DNA of 64,000 nt from Streptococcus azizii (lineage in GTDB: Bacteria > Bacillota > Bacilli > Lactobacillales > Streptococcaceae), in contig NZ_MSPR01000006.1 in the NCBI RefSeq assembly GCF_001984715.1, forward strand, positions 1-64,000, read 5' to 3'. Positions 47,756-57,610 of this stretch are shown here, piece by piece (within the stretch, counting starts at the first letter, position 1; every line of letters starts with the position of its first letter). The translations under genes were made by a program, and so were the position numbers. The notes under the pieces are model-generated. The model was given only the letters and a program-made list of their open reading frames with translations, was not told where the DNA came from and did not search any database.

Positions 47756-47768
47756 TACCAAAATCAAG
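47750..47768 (+). promoter_or_regulatory. 19-bp motif shared by two ICE gene blocks
   Basis: TTGTGATACCAAAATCAAG; the same motif with one mismatch is at 59128-59146. Each copy lies 64-69 nt before a start codon of a gene block. It is followed by a GTGCTTCC/GGAAGCAC hairpin (47770-47792) without a T run. Confidence 0.4.
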
Positions 47769-47831
47769 AGTGCTTCCGTATTATGGAAGCACCTTATGTT
47801 TGATAGGGAATCGAAAAAAGAGGAGGCCACT

Positions 47832-48320
47832 ATGTCATCTGAACAACAAGAACGTCAAGCGATGCAATACGTAGAAAGAAGTAGTTTATTGACAGTCAGA
47901 ACCCTCTTAAAACTCTTAGAATGGTCGGCTAGGCAAGCCTTAGCTCAAGATTCAGCTTATAAGATTGGGGTTCAAAAAATGGAAGAACTCCTTCAAAGTC
48001 CTTACGCCATTGAAGCGATTGATGTTAGTAAAGACATACTGGATAAGCCAATCGATGTGGAGAAATTTAAGGAGTTGATGGAGTCAGAAAAACTGCCAAT
48101 CGCAATTAGTTGGCAAAAAGACTATCTCTACTTTTATGCCAAGGATAAGACCTTGCTCGATCATCACTTGGATGAATTGTTGAAGAAACTGATGTCTAAT
48201 CCAGAGAAGCTAGAAGGTTTAACCTTTGATAAAACCTTGGACCAAGAGATAGAACTGGCCAAAGAGAAAATTAGAGTGACAGAACTTTCGGCAGTAAAAA
48301 CCAAGGAGGTGACCTTGTAA
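47832..48320 (+). CDS. DUF3801 (PcfB-like) conjugation accessory protein
   Basis: This 162-residue protein resembles PcfB of pCF10, a factor that helps present the relaxosome to the coupling protein (established for pCF10). The helical N-terminus (SSLLTVRTLLKLLEWSARQA) and the DYLYFYAKDKTLLDHHLDEL region are typical. I chose the ATG at 47832, preceded by AGAGGAGG. The stop overlaps the VirD4 start by 1 nt. Confidence 0.83.
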   Translation: MSSEQQERQAMQYVERSSLLTVRTLLKLLEWSARQALAQDSAYKIGVQKMEELLQSPYAIEAIDVSKDILDKPIDVEKFKELMESEKLPIAISWQKDYLYFYAKDKTLLDHHLDELLKKLMSNPEKLEGLTFDKTLDQEIELAKEKIRVTELSAVKTKEVTL

Positions 48321-50137
48321 TGTATTCCAGGCAAAAAGCATTTGTCTTTGGACTCTTGGGTCTCGCCTTTGGCTATTTCTGCCATCGTCTAACCCTACTC
48401 TATGATAGTTTAACTAATGCCCCACCTATGGAACGTATTGCCTACCTCTTAGGAGAGGGGTTAAATCAGGTTTTCAATCCTTTATGGCTATTTTCCTTTA
48501 CTCAAAAATCTTTTCTTGCCTTTATCCTTGGGGTTCTAATGATGACGCTAGTCTATCTTTATGTATCGACAGGACAGAAAGTCTATCGGGAAGGGGAAGA
48601 ATATGGTTCTGCACGATTTGGAACCAGTAAGGAAAAGCGGAACTTTTACAGTAAGAATCCTTTCAATGACACGATTTTGGCTCGTGATGTTCGTCTAACC
48701 TTGTTGGAAAAGAAGAAACCCCAGTTTGACCGAAATAAAAATTTGATTGTCATTGGGGGTTCTGGGGCAGGTAAGACCTTTCGCTTTGTGAAACCCAACC
48801 TTATCCAACTTAACTGTTCCAATATTGTCGTAGATCCGAAAGACCATTTGGCTGAGAAGACAGGTAAACTCTTTTTAGAAAACGGTTATCAGGTTAAGGT
48901 TTTAGACTTGGTTAATATGACCAATTCAGACGGTTTTAATCCCTTTCGTTATGTAGAAACAGAGAATGATTTGAACCGTATGTTAACGGTCTATTTTAAT
49001 AATACCAAAGGAAATGGTTCTCGCAGTGATCCGTTTTGGGATGAGGCTTCCATGACATTGGTGAGAGCTATTGCCTCTTACTTGGTGGATTTTTACAATC
49101 CTCCAGGAAGTTCTAAGCAAGAGCAGGAAGCAAGACGTAAGCGTGGCCGTTATCCAGCCTTTTCTGAGATTGGGAAACTCATCAAACTCTTATCAAAGGG
49201 AGACAATCAGGACAAAAGTATACTTGAAGTCCTGTTTGAAGACTATGCTAAGAAATATGGTCATGAGAACTTTACCATGAGAAACTGGGCAGATTTTCAA
49301 AACTATAAGGATAAGACCTTGGATTCGGTGATTGCGGTCACAACAGCTAAATTTGCCCTCTTTAATATTCAATCGGTGATTGATTTGACGCAAAGAGACA
49401 CTATGGATTTGAAAACGTGGGGCACTCAAAAGACCATGGTCTATCTTGTTATTCCAGACAATGATACGACCTTTCGTTTCCTATCTGCTTTATTTTTCTC
49501 TACGGTTTTCTCCACTTTGACCAGACAGGCTGATGTTGACTTTAAAGGGCAACTGCCTATTCATGTTAGAAGCTATCTGGATGAGTTTGCGAATGTCGGA
49601 GAAATCCCAGACTTCGCTGAACAAACCTCAACAGTCCGCTCTAGGAATATGAGTCTTGTGCCTATTCTCCAAAATATCGCTCAACTCCAAGGACTTTATA
49701 AGGAAAAAGAAGCTTGGAAAACCATTTTGGGGAACTGTGACAGCCTCCTCTATCTGGGTGGAAATGACGAAGAAACTTTCAAATTCATGAGTGGTCTATT
49801 AGGCAAACAAACCATTGATGTCAGAAATATCAGTCGTTCTTTTGGGCAGACTGGCTCAAGTTCTACCTCTCACCAGAAAATTGCCCGTGACTTGATGACG
49901 GCTGATGAAGTCGGTAATATGAAACGAGATGAGTGTCTTGTACGCATTGCAGGAGTGCCAGTATTTAGATCAAAGAAATATTTTCCACTCAAACATAAGA
50001 ATTGGAAATGGCTTGCGGATAAGGAATCTGATGAACGCTGGTGGCACTATCACATCGATCCCCTAACCGCTGAGGAAGAAGTAGATTTGTCAGGCCATAA
50101 AATAAGGGATCTAAGCACAGAAACAAAACTACATTAA
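48320..50137 (+). CDS. Type IV coupling protein (VirD4/TraG family)
   Basis: This 605-residue membrane ATPase brings the relaxosome to the transfer channel. Two N-terminal TM helices (about 6-25 and 50-75) are followed by Walker A IGGSGAGKTFRFV, a VirD4-type VVDPKDHLAEK, and Walker B/C-terminal VRSYLDEFANVGEIPDF with RSRNMSLVPILQN. AAGGAGG lies inside the upstream gene. Confidence 0.93.
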   Translation: MYSRQKAFVFGLLGLAFGYFCHRLTLLYDSLTNAPPMERIAYLLGEGLNQVFNPLWLFSFTQKSFLAFILGVLMMTLVYLYVSTGQKVYREGEEYGSARFGTSKEKRNFYSKNPFNDTILARDVRLTLLEKKKPQFDRNKNLIVIGGSGAGKTFRFVKPNLIQLNCSNIVVDPKDHLAEKTGKLFLENGYQVKVLDLVNMTNSDGFNPFRYVETENDLNRMLTVYFNNTKGNGSRSDPFWDEASMTLVRAIASYLVDFYNPPGSSKQEQEARRKRGRYPAFSEIGKLIKLLSKGDNQDKSILEVLFEDYAKKYGHENFTMRNWADFQNYKDKTLDSVIAVTTAKFALFNIQSVIDLTQRDTMDLKTWGTQKTMVYLVIPDNDTTFRFLSALFFSTVFSTLTRQADVDFKGQLPIHVRSYLDEFANVGEIPDFAEQTSTVRSRNMSLVPILQNIAQLQGLYKEKEAWKTILGNCDSLLYLGGNDEETFKFMSGLLGKQTIDVRNISRSFGQTGSSSTSHQKIARDLMTADEVGNMKRDECLVRIAGVPVFRSKKYFPLKHKNWKWLADKESDERWWHYHIDPLTAEEEVDLSGHKIRDLSTETKLH

Positions 50138-50154
50138 TAGAAATGAGGAATGAT

Positions 50155-50397
50155 ATGAATCAAAAACTAACAGGCTTTGTTTACGGAGTGGACGCCAGCT
50201 CCATGTTCTCCCAAGCTATGTCTCTATTACAAAAAGGCTTAATTGCAGTAGGAGCCTTTCTTGTTGTTATGGGCATTATCAACCTTTCGACCAACATTAA
50301 AGATGGTGGTCCAGGTGTCCGAAATGCCATTCTAGAAATTGTTGGTGGGGTCATGGTGGGAGCCGCAGGTGCTTTTGTGACACAGATTACTATTTAG
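50155..50397 (+). CDS. Small two-helix membrane protein (VirB2/Maff2-like)
   Basis: This 80-residue protein has two TM helices (about 25-42 and 57-78) joined by a Gly/Asp loop, the hallmark of VirB2-like or Maff2 small ICE proteins. GAGG (50144-50147) makes ATG 50155 more likely than 50143. It lies directly between VirD4 and the VirB6-like gene; a pilin or channel role is inferred. Confidence 0.78.
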   Translation: MNQKLTGFVYGVDASSMFSQAMSLLQKGLIAVGAFLVVMGIINLSTNIKDGGPGVRNAILEIVGGVMVGAAGAFVTQITI

Positions 50398-50415
50398 AGG
50401 AGGTCAGAACATGAC

Positions 50416-51270
50416 ATGATGATGAATTTTACGTCACCTTTTGTATTTCTAGCCTCTGAAAAAGTATCTAGCGAAAGCTTTTTTGAAGGGTTCCAAGTTG
50501 ATTTAGAATCAACGGCCAACTTGGTTAAGTCACTAGCGGACTTTAATCCGACGGTGTGGTCTTACATGACAGCCATTACCAAGGGGATTATGCAGCCCTT
50601 GGGAGTAGCTATTCTTGCGGTTGTTCTCGTACTCGAATTTTCAAAAATGGCCAAGAAAATCGCAAACTCAGGTGGTGCGATGACCTTTGAAGCCATAGCA
50701 CCTATGATTGTCAGCTACATCATGGTCGCGGTCGTGATTACCAATACGACGGTTATTGTGGAAGCCATTATTGCCCTTGCCTCTTATGTTATTGAACAAG
50801 TGGCAGGGCTTGTCACAAATGGTGGTACTAATTACGATACCATCTCAGGCATCAAGGGATCTGGAATTGTAGAAAAAATGATTATTGGCTTTTTTGCGAT
50901 TCTCATTTGGTTGGTACGAATGGCCAGTATCATGGTTGTCAATATCTTGATTACCATTCGCTTTATCCAACTCTATCTGATGATACCTTTTGCCCCTGTT
51001 ACCATTCCGACCTTCCTTAGTGATGACTGGAGAAGTGTTGGGATTGGCTACCTTAAGAACGTCATGGTCTATGCCGTGCAAGGTATTTTGATTTTTCTAA
51101 TTGTATCTCTTGTTCCCTTGTTTGAATCGGCTGGAAAGATTGCCGTATCAAATGGAGCTGGAGTAATGGAATCACTCGCCATTATGTTTGGTGGCTTGGT
51201 ACAGGCCATCTTGTTAATCATTGCCTTAGTTGGCAGTCAACGAACCGCCCGAAGTATTTTGGGGATGTAG
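50416..51270 (+). CDS. VirB6/TrbL-like polytopic channel protein
   Basis: This 284-residue protein has an extracellular N-terminus and about six TM helices (e.g. GVAILAVVLVLEF and MIVSYIMVAVVITNTTVIV). It is the expected inner-channel component between pilin and PrgI genes. GAGGAGG lies 11 nt upstream of three in-frame ATGs at 50416. An out-of-frame ATG at 50411 hits a stop at once. Confidence 0.85.
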   Translation: MMMNFTSPFVFLASEKVSSESFFEGFQVDLESTANLVKSLADFNPTVWSYMTAITKGIMQPLGVAILAVVLVLEFSKMAKKIANSGGAMTFEAIAPMIVSYIMVAVVITNTTVIVEAIIALASYVIEQVAGLVTNGGTNYDTISGIKGSGIVEKMIIGFFAILIWLVRMASIMVVNILITIRFIQLYLMIPFAPVTIPTFLSDDWRSVGIGYLKNVMVYAVQGILIFLIVSLVPLFESAGKIAVSNGAGVMESLAIMFGGLVQAILLIIALVGSQRTARSILGM

Positions 51271-51331
51271 GAGGAAGGGAGTCATTATCTCGCCTCCTAT
51301 TTTTATAGCTTACTTAGATTGGAGAACATTT

Positions 51332-51688
51332 ATGAACACACGTGTCTTTAAGGACATCTCAAAGGTTCAACACAGGGCATGGCTGGGATTTACAACTAGA
51401 CAGGTTATTTTTGTATTTCCTTCCGTCGCCATAACCATTTTGGTATTGGGCTTGAACCTATTTTACTGGCAATTTGGAGATTGGTTTGTCTATGGTTTTG
51501 TTTTTAGCTTTACCATTCCACTCATGTTATTTGGGGTCTATCGCCCTAATGATTTACCATTTGAAACCTACCTCAAGTATCGATTTCATTATGAACTAAC
51601 AGTACCAGATCGTACATTTACTGGAAGAAAAGGAGATCAACGTGAAAAAATTAAAACACTCAATGAAACCAAAGACCTCTTCAAATGA
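51332..51688 (+). CDS. PrgI-family (VirB3-like) protein
   Basis: This 118-residue protein has two TM helices (about 22-40 and 50-68) and the motif RPNDLPFETYLKYRFHYE. GGAGA precedes the ATG at 51332. It overlaps the VirB4 gene by 47 nt, as is usual for prgI/virB4. It is predicted to recruit VirB4 to the membrane. Confidence 0.87.
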   Translation: MNTRVFKDISKVQHRAWLGFTTRQVIFVFPSVAITILVLGLNLFYWQFGDWFVYGFVFSFTIPLMLFGVYRPNDLPFETYLKYRFHYELTVPDRTFTGRKGDQREKIKTLNETKDLFK

Positions 51689-53993
51689 CAAAAAGCAAAA
51701 GACGAAAACACAGAAGCAGGAGATCAAACCTTCTACCGTAAATACGTTAGCCTATCAAGGACTTTTTCAAAATGGACTCATGCAGGTCAGTCCAAGTTAT
51801 TTCTCACAAACCTATCTCTTAGGAGATGTCAATTATCAAACAGTTGGCTTAGATGATAAAGGAGCTATTGTGGAGAAATATTCCGATTTAATCAATTCAC
51901 TGGATGATCAGACCAATTTCCAACTGACCATTTTCAATCAAAAGGTCAATTTGGAAAAATTCCGTAAGAGTATTCTCTATCCCTTGCAGGAAGATGGGTT
52001 TGATGCTTATCGTGATGAATTAAATCGCATGATGAATGCCAACTTAGAGGCGGGCGAGAACAACTTTTCGGCTGTAAAGTTTCTTTCATTTGGCAAGAGC
52101 GACCAAACACCAAAACTAGCTTTTCGTTCTCTGTCGCAAATTGGGGAATATTTCAAGAGTGGCTTTTCAGAGATTGATGTGTCTCTTGGTCTGCTTGGTG
52201 GAGAGGAGCGAGTGAATGTCCTTGCGGATATGTTGCGAGGTGAAAATCATTTACCGTTCTCTTACAAGGATTTGACCCTCTCAGGTCAATCCACCAAACA
52301 CTTTATTGCCCCAACCTACCTTTCCTTTAAACACAAGAATCATATTGAATTGGACGATAGATTATTACAGATTGTCTATGTTCGTGATTACGGTATGGAG
52401 CTAGGGGATAAATTTATTCGTGACCTCATGCAGTCAGATTTGGAAGTGATGATTAGCCTACATGCTAAAGGCTCTACCAAGTCTGAAACCATGACCAAGC
52501 TGCGAACCAAGAAGACCTTGATGGAATCACAAAAGATTGGGGAACAACAAAAGATGGCTCGGACTGGCATCTATTTGGAGAAGGTCGGTCATGTTCTTGA
52601 AAACAATATCGATGAAGCAGAAGCTCTTCTTCAAACCATGACCCAAACAGGAGATAAACTGTTTGACACCGTATTTCTAATTGGTGTGCTGGCGGATACT
52701 GAAGACCAACTCAAACAATCTCTTGATATTATCAAGCAAGTGGCAGGGTCTAATGATATGATTATCGATAACTTGACCTACATGCAAGAAGCTGCCTTTA
52801 ATAGTCTCTTGCCATTTGGGAAGAACTATCTTGAAGGTGTCTCTCGGTCTCTATTGACGTCAAATATTGCCGTGAATGCACCTTGGACTTCCGTTGATAT
52901 TCAGGACAAGGGTGGGAAATTTTATGGCATCAATCAAATCTCAAGTAATATCATCAGTATTGACCGTGGCAAGTTAAATACTCCGTCAGGGTTGATTTTA
53001 GGGACTTCTGGAGCTGGCAAAGGGATGGCGACAAAACATGAAATCATCTCTACTAAGCTCAAGGAAGTAGATAGTGATACTGAAATTATTATTGTTGACC
53101 CAGAAAATGAGTACAGTATTATCGGTCAAGCCTTTGGTGGGGAGAGTATTGATATTGCCCCAGATTCCACTACCTTCTTAAACGTCCTCGATCTATCCGA
53201 TGAGAATATGGATGAGGATCCAGTCAAGGTCAAGTCCGAATTTCTCTTATCTTGGATTGGAAAGCTCTTGGACCGCAAGATGGATGGTCGTGAGAAGTCC
53301 TTGATTGACCGTGTGACACGACTCACCTATAAGCATTTTGACACACCGTCCTTGGCCGAATGGGTCTTTGTCTTATCTCAACAACCTGAACAGGAAGCTA
53401 AGGACTTGGCACTGGATATGGAACTCTATGTGGAAGGGTCGCTGGACATGTTTTCACATCGGACCAATATTAAAACAGACAGTCATTTCCTGATTTACAA
53501 TGTCAAAAAGTTAGGCGATGAATTAAAACAGATTGCCCTCATGGTTATCTTTGACCAGATTTGGAATCGTGTGGTGAAAAATCAAAAACTAGGGAAGAAG
53601 ACCTGGATTTACTTTGATGAAATGCAGCTTCTTTTATTGGACAAATATGCCTCTGATTTCTTCTTTAAACTCTGGAGTCGTGTCCGTAAGTATGGGGCGA
53701 TACCAACTGGCATTACTCAAAATGTGGAGACGCTCCTTCTGGATGCCAATGGTAGACGCATTATCGCTAATAGCGAGTTTATGATTCTATTAAAACAGGC
53801 TAAGAGCGATCGCGAAGAATTGGTGCACATGCTTGGACTTTCCAAGGAATTGGAGAAATACTTGGTCAATCCTGAAAAAGGGGCTGGCCTAATCAAGGCC
53901 GGTTCCACTGTTGTCCCATTCAAGAATAAGATTCCACAACACACTGAGCTCTTTGATATCATGAGTACGGACCCTGAAAAAATGAGGACATGA
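51642..53993 (+). CDS. VirB4/TraE-family conjugation ATPase
   Basis: The protein has 783 residues and energises the transfer channel. It has a Lys-rich N-terminal tail, a VirB4 N-domain (about 70-400) and an ATPase domain. Walker A is ILGTSGAGKGMATKHE, where the usual Ser/Thr after GK is Gly. Walker B is TWIYFDEMQLLLL. The GTG at 51642 is the start: AGGAG ends 7 nt before it. It is translationally coupled to prgI. Confidence 0.92.
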   Translation: MKKLKHSMKPKTSSNDKKQKTKTQKQEIKPSTVNTLAYQGLFQNGLMQVSPSYFSQTYLLGDVNYQTVGLDDKGAIVEKYSDLINSLDDQTNFQLTIFNQKVNLEKFRKSILYPLQEDGFDAYRDELNRMMNANLEAGENNFSAVKFLSFGKSDQTPKLAFRSLSQIGEYFKSGFSEIDVSLGLLGGEERVNVLADMLRGENHLPFSYKDLTLSGQSTKHFIAPTYLSFKHKNHIELDDRLLQIVYVRDYGMELGDKFIRDLMQSDLEVMISLHAKGSTKSETMTKLRTKKTLMESQKIGEQQKMARTGIYLEKVGHVLENNIDEAEALLQTMTQTGDKLFDTVFLIGVLADTEDQLKQSLDIIKQVAGSNDMIIDNLTYMQEAAFNSLLPFGKNYLEGVSRSLLTSNIAVNAPWTSVDIQDKGGKFYGINQISSNIISIDRGKLNTPSGLILGTSGAGKGMATKHEIISTKLKEVDSDTEIIIVDPENEYSIIGQAFGGESIDIAPDSTTFLNVLDLSDENMDEDPVKVKSEFLLSWIGKLLDRKMDGREKSLIDRVTRLTYKHFDTPSLAEWVFVLSQQPEQEAKDLALDMELYVEGSLDMFSHRTNIKTDSHFLIYNVKKLGDELKQIALMVIFDQIWNRVVKNQKLGKKTWIYFDEMQLLLLDKYASDFFFKLWSRVRKYGAIPTGITQNVETLLLDANGRRIIANSEFMILLKQAKSDREELVHMLGLSKELEKYLVNPEKGAGLIKAGSTVVPFKNKIPQHTELFDIMSTDPEKMRT

Positions 53994-53994
53994 G

Positions 53995-56799
53995 ATGAAA
54001 GAGGATAAAAAGCTAGTCAAACAAGCCAGACAAAATTTTCGAAGCAACTTAAAATCAGCCCGTATACATTATCGGAAAGAAGTTAGAGCCTTAAAACAGA
54101 CTGTTCCTAAAATAGGACGATTTCGAAAACCAGCCAAAAATTCTCTTTTTCAGGAAAAGAAAACATTGTTAAAAGAAAATCTACTCAGTAGCCAAAAGGA
54201 AGCAGAAGAGAAGTTCCTAAAGGAAATTACCTATGTGTCTCCTAGACTGTTGAAGGTAAAGGAAATCAAGAACTACCGACTTCCGCAAGCTCAAGAGCGT
54301 TTGCGGACGGCAAGAAAACATTTGTCAGAAGTGAAACTAAGTGAAAAGTCAAAATCGGTTAATCCCAAGTTTACTTTCCAAAAAGAAGATCCTTCCGTGA
54401 AGTCTCGCTTTCAATTTCACCAAGAAAAGTCATTTGATCGACTAAGTGCTGAAAAAGAAGTCAGTTCTGCCAAACGTGAGGTCAAACAACTCAAGAAAGT
54501 CCAAAAGTCTAAGAAAAACTCTACCAAAGTCAAAGTTGGATTAGGCTTAGCTGTATCTGAATCGCTTGACCTGGTAGCACAGGATGATGATTTAGATGGG
54601 CTAAGAACCTTAAAGGATACTAGCTTGAAAGCCAGACGCTATGGCAGGTTTACCTATCAAGCAGGTAAAGTGGCGGTGAAAAGTGGTCAGACTGGTGTGC
54701 GTTTTACAAAGACGAAAGTGGCTCATGGAAAGGAACGATTCCAGAACTTCAAAAAGGGAAAAGGATTCACACGCCAGAAACCTCTTAAACCACAAAGACG
54801 CTTCCAAACCTTTTTAAAGCATGCCAAAAAGCACAGTCTAGCAGGAGTTAAGGAGGGTGTCCAAGCCATTAAGGGAAGTCTGACCTTCTTTTCTGCAATT
54901 GCGGGAAATCCTTTGACTTGGATTGTCTCAGGCATTCTCTTGATACTCCTTTTGATGATGAGCTTTTTCATGAGTGTCTCAGGTAGCAGTGTCATTCAAC
55001 AAGATGAGATGGAGTTGACCAAGGCCTATACCCACATGACGTGGGAAGATGCGGAACATACGAGAATCAACGAAAAAGGGATCGCCTACTACACCAAAAT
55101 TGATGAGGTCATGGTTTACATGAATCATCAATACCAAGACTATAAGCTTGACGATTTCATGGAAACAGGTGGTGCGACTTATAAAGCATTTCTCAGTCAA
55201 GTGTGGACAGACTTAAACGGTGGTGATTCTATTAAATCCATGTCTGACTTGTATAAAGAACCTGCTTACAAGCTGTCTGATGAGGACCAGGAAGAACTAA
55301 AGGAGTTGACCGAAGAAGGCAACTATTTAGCCCTTCAAGAATTGGACAATCCCTTTCAGGGACAGACTGATGAAGATAGTTTAAGTATGTTATACCGATA
55401 TGGTTATGAGATCATTGATGAGAAACCAACGCTTCATCACCATATTATCTTAGAAGCCAAAGAAGGCCAAGTTATTGTGGCTCCAATGGATGGCAAGGTA
55501 TCTCTTGATGGAGAGACCGTTATTCTGACATCTGGTAAGGGAGTGAATAAGACTAAACTAACCTTGTTTGGCATTCATTCAGGTCGAGTGAGTGAAAATC
55601 AACAAGTCTTGGCAGGAGACATTATTGGTCAAACCAAAGACGGAACGGGTCTAAAAGTCACCTATCAGAAGGTTGATGATGACACGGATAAATTGGTCTA
55701 TGTCAATCCTGCCTTTTACTTTCCAAAAGTGAATCAGGTTCAGACCACCATTCTTCCAACTATCGGTCAGTTTGGCGGCGATGAGTTCGAGAGAGCCAAG
55801 GCGATTTATAACTATCTCAAAAGTAAAGGTGCGACCAATCAAGCTATCGCAGCCATTTTAGGAAATTGGTCGGTAGAATCTTCCATTAATCCGAAGCGTG
55901 CAGAGGGCGACTATCTATCTCCACCTATTGGTGCGACAGACAGTTCGTGGGATGATGAGGGTTGGCTTTCACTTAATGGTCCAACAATATACAATGGACG
56001 TTACCCTAATATCCTCAAACGTGGTTTAGGATTAGGCCAGTGGACAGACACTGCAGATGGGTCACGCAGACATACCTTATTGCTAGAATATGCCAAAGGA
56101 AAACATCAGAAGTGGTATGATTTGGGGTTACAACTGGACTTCATGTTGCATGGGGATAGTCCTTACTACACAAGTTGGTTGAAAGAGTTCTTTAACAATT
56201 CAGGAAGTCCAGCCAGTCTTGCCCAACTCTTTCTGATTTACTGGGAAGGTAACTCAGGAGATAAGCTATTAGAGCGACAAACAAGAGCGACTGAGTGGTT
56301 CTATCAAATTGAAAAGGGCTTCAGTCAGCCAAATGGTGGAACGGCACAAAGTGATCCAAAAGCACTTGAAGCTGTCCGAGGAGACCTCTTTGAGAACTCT
56401 ATTCCAGGAGGTGGTGACGGTATGGGTTATGCTTACGGTCAATGTACGTGGGGAGTCGCAGCCCGTATCAACCAACTGGGGCTGAAACTCAAAGGCCGAA
56501 ATGGTGAGAAGATTTCAATCATCAGCACCATGGGTAATGGCCAAGACTGGGTGCGTACAGCAGCAAGCCTCGGTGGTGAAACAGGCACGACTCCGAAAGC
56601 AGGAGCTATACTCTCCTTTGCGGGTGGAGGCCATGGTACACTAGCAGAATACGGACACGTGGCTTTCGTGGAAAAAGTCTACCCAGATGGCTCCTTCCTT
56701 ATCTCAGAAACCAACTACAACGGTAATCCAAACTATACCTTCCGAAAATTATCTGGAGTGGATAGTAGCTTGAGTTTTGCTTATACGACGAAGTCATAA
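53995..56799 (+). CDS. Multidomain cell-wall hydrolase of the transfer apparatus (PrgK-like)
   Basis: The protein has 934 residues. A basic, coiled-coil-rich cytoplasmic region (1-295) is followed by one TM helix (about 307-328). Outside are a degenerate M23-like domain (about 450-580, no clear HxH), a phage-type lysozyme domain (about 590-778, AILGNWSVESSINPKRAEGD) and a CHAP amidase (about 800-934, Cys in YAYGQCTWGVA, His in EYGHVAFVEKV). It should open peptidoglycan for the conjugation channel. The IS200 element begins directly after its stop. Confidence 0.9.
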   Translation: MKEDKKLVKQARQNFRSNLKSARIHYRKEVRALKQTVPKIGRFRKPAKNSLFQEKKTLLKENLLSSQKEAEEKFLKEITYVSPRLLKVKEIKNYRLPQAQERLRTARKHLSEVKLSEKSKSVNPKFTFQKEDPSVKSRFQFHQEKSFDRLSAEKEVSSAKREVKQLKKVQKSKKNSTKVKVGLGLAVSESLDLVAQDDDLDGLRTLKDTSLKARRYGRFTYQAGKVAVKSGQTGVRFTKTKVAHGKERFQNFKKGKGFTRQKPLKPQRRFQTFLKHAKKHSLAGVKEGVQAIKGSLTFFSAIAGNPLTWIVSGILLILLLMMSFFMSVSGSSVIQQDEMELTKAYTHMTWEDAEHTRINEKGIAYYTKIDEVMVYMNHQYQDYKLDDFMETGGATYKAFLSQVWTDLNGGDSIKSMSDLYKEPAYKLSDEDQEELKELTEEGNYLALQELDNPFQGQTDEDSLSMLYRYGYEIIDEKPTLHHHIILEAKEGQVIVAPMDGKVSLDGETVILTSGKGVNKTKLTLFGIHSGRVSENQQVLAGDIIGQTKDGTGLKVTYQKVDDDTDKLVYVNPAFYFPKVNQVQTTILPTIGQFGGDEFERAKAIYNYLKSKGATNQAIAAILGNWSVESSINPKRAEGDYLSPPIGATDSSWDDEGWLSLNGPTIYNGRYPNILKRGLGLGQWTDTADGSRRHTLLLEYAKGKHQKWYDLGLQLDFMLHGDSPYYTSWLKEFFNNSGSPASLAQLFLIYWEGNSGDKLLERQTRATEWFYQIEKGFSQPNGGTAQSDPKALEAVRGDLFENSIPGGGDGMGYAYGQCTWGVAARINQLGLKLKGRNGEKISIISTMGNGQDWVRTAASLGGETGTTPKAGAILSFAGGGHGTLAEYGHVAFVEKVYPDGSFLISETNYNGNPNYTFRKLSGVDSSLSFAYTTKS

Positions 56800-57502
56800 C
56801 CACCCGTGAAAACGGGTGGCTTGTACACCGGCTATAAGCCGTTTCTCTCCAGCGACGTCTAAAGACGTTCGCTGAACTTCGTTCAGGTTAGTGCTATAAT
56901 TACTTGACTAATGCCCGTAACAACGGGCTTTTATCTCGTTCTAAAACTGCCATCTGAAAATGGATCTTCATACTCTTTGACACTCAATTTATCAAGTGCA
57001 ATGTCATTTTTCTCCTGCTCGCGAATATATTTCGCAACTATCTTTTCGTTCAGCCCAACGGTACTAACATAGTAGCCTCTAGCCCAAAACTTTCGATTTC
57101 CATACTTATATTTCAAATTAGCGTGTTTATCAAATATCATTAGAGCACTTTTACTTTTCAAATATCCCATAAAATCGGAAATCGAAAGTTTTGGGGGTAT
57201 CAAGACAAGCATATGAACATGGTCTGGCATCATGTGTCCCTCAATGATTTCCACGCCTTTGTATCAACATAGATGACGGAAAATATCAATTAAGTCCTGC
57301 CTTATTTTGTAGTAAATGGATTTTCTACGGTACTTAGGTGTGAAAACTATGTGATATTTGCACATCTATTTGGTATGTGATAAACTGTAACTGGTTTTAG
57401 CCATTTCTTTTTCCTCCTTTATCTAACCTGAACAATTAGATTATATCAGGAAAAAGAAATGGAAGCTCAAAGCCTTGTCAACCACCAGCTATGCTGGTGG
57501 TT
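56800..57502 (-). mobile_element. IS200/IS605-family element (IS200-like, about 0.7 kb)
   Basis: It has a tyrosine-transposase gene on the minus strand and subterminal hairpins: CCACCCG/CGGGTGG (56800-56819) and ACCACCAGC/GCTGGTGGT (57481-57501). There are no terminal inverted repeats, as expected for HUH elements. Length and gene content fit IS200. The boundaries are estimates. Confidence 0.8.
56931..57404 (-). pseudogene. tnpA: IS200-type transposase TnpA with two in-frame stop codons
   Basis: The frame from ATG 57404-57402 to the stop at 56931 would encode 157 residues (MAKTSYSLSHTK...). The HUH motif (MPDHVHMLVLI) and the candidate catalytic Tyr (ARGYYVSTVG) are present. Codon 13 is TAG (57366-57368) where Trp is expected, and codon 47 is TGA (57264-57266). 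Everything between reads normally with no indels. The longest intact piece is 107 residues. Confidence 0.85.
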
Positions 57503-57547
57503 TTCTTGTTTTTCTCTACGAGAAAAACTGGCTCGAAGCCATAATAG

Positions 57548-57594
57548 AAAAAGGATATGCTAACAAAATGTATAAATGTTAGCATATCCTTTTT
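57548..57594. terminator. Bidirectional terminator beside abiEii
   Basis: A perfect 18-bp stem (57548-57565 with 57577-57594) over an 11-nt loop, with A/T runs on both sides. Confidence 0.88.
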
Positions 57595-57610
57595 AATTTT
57601 TGGGTTACTA

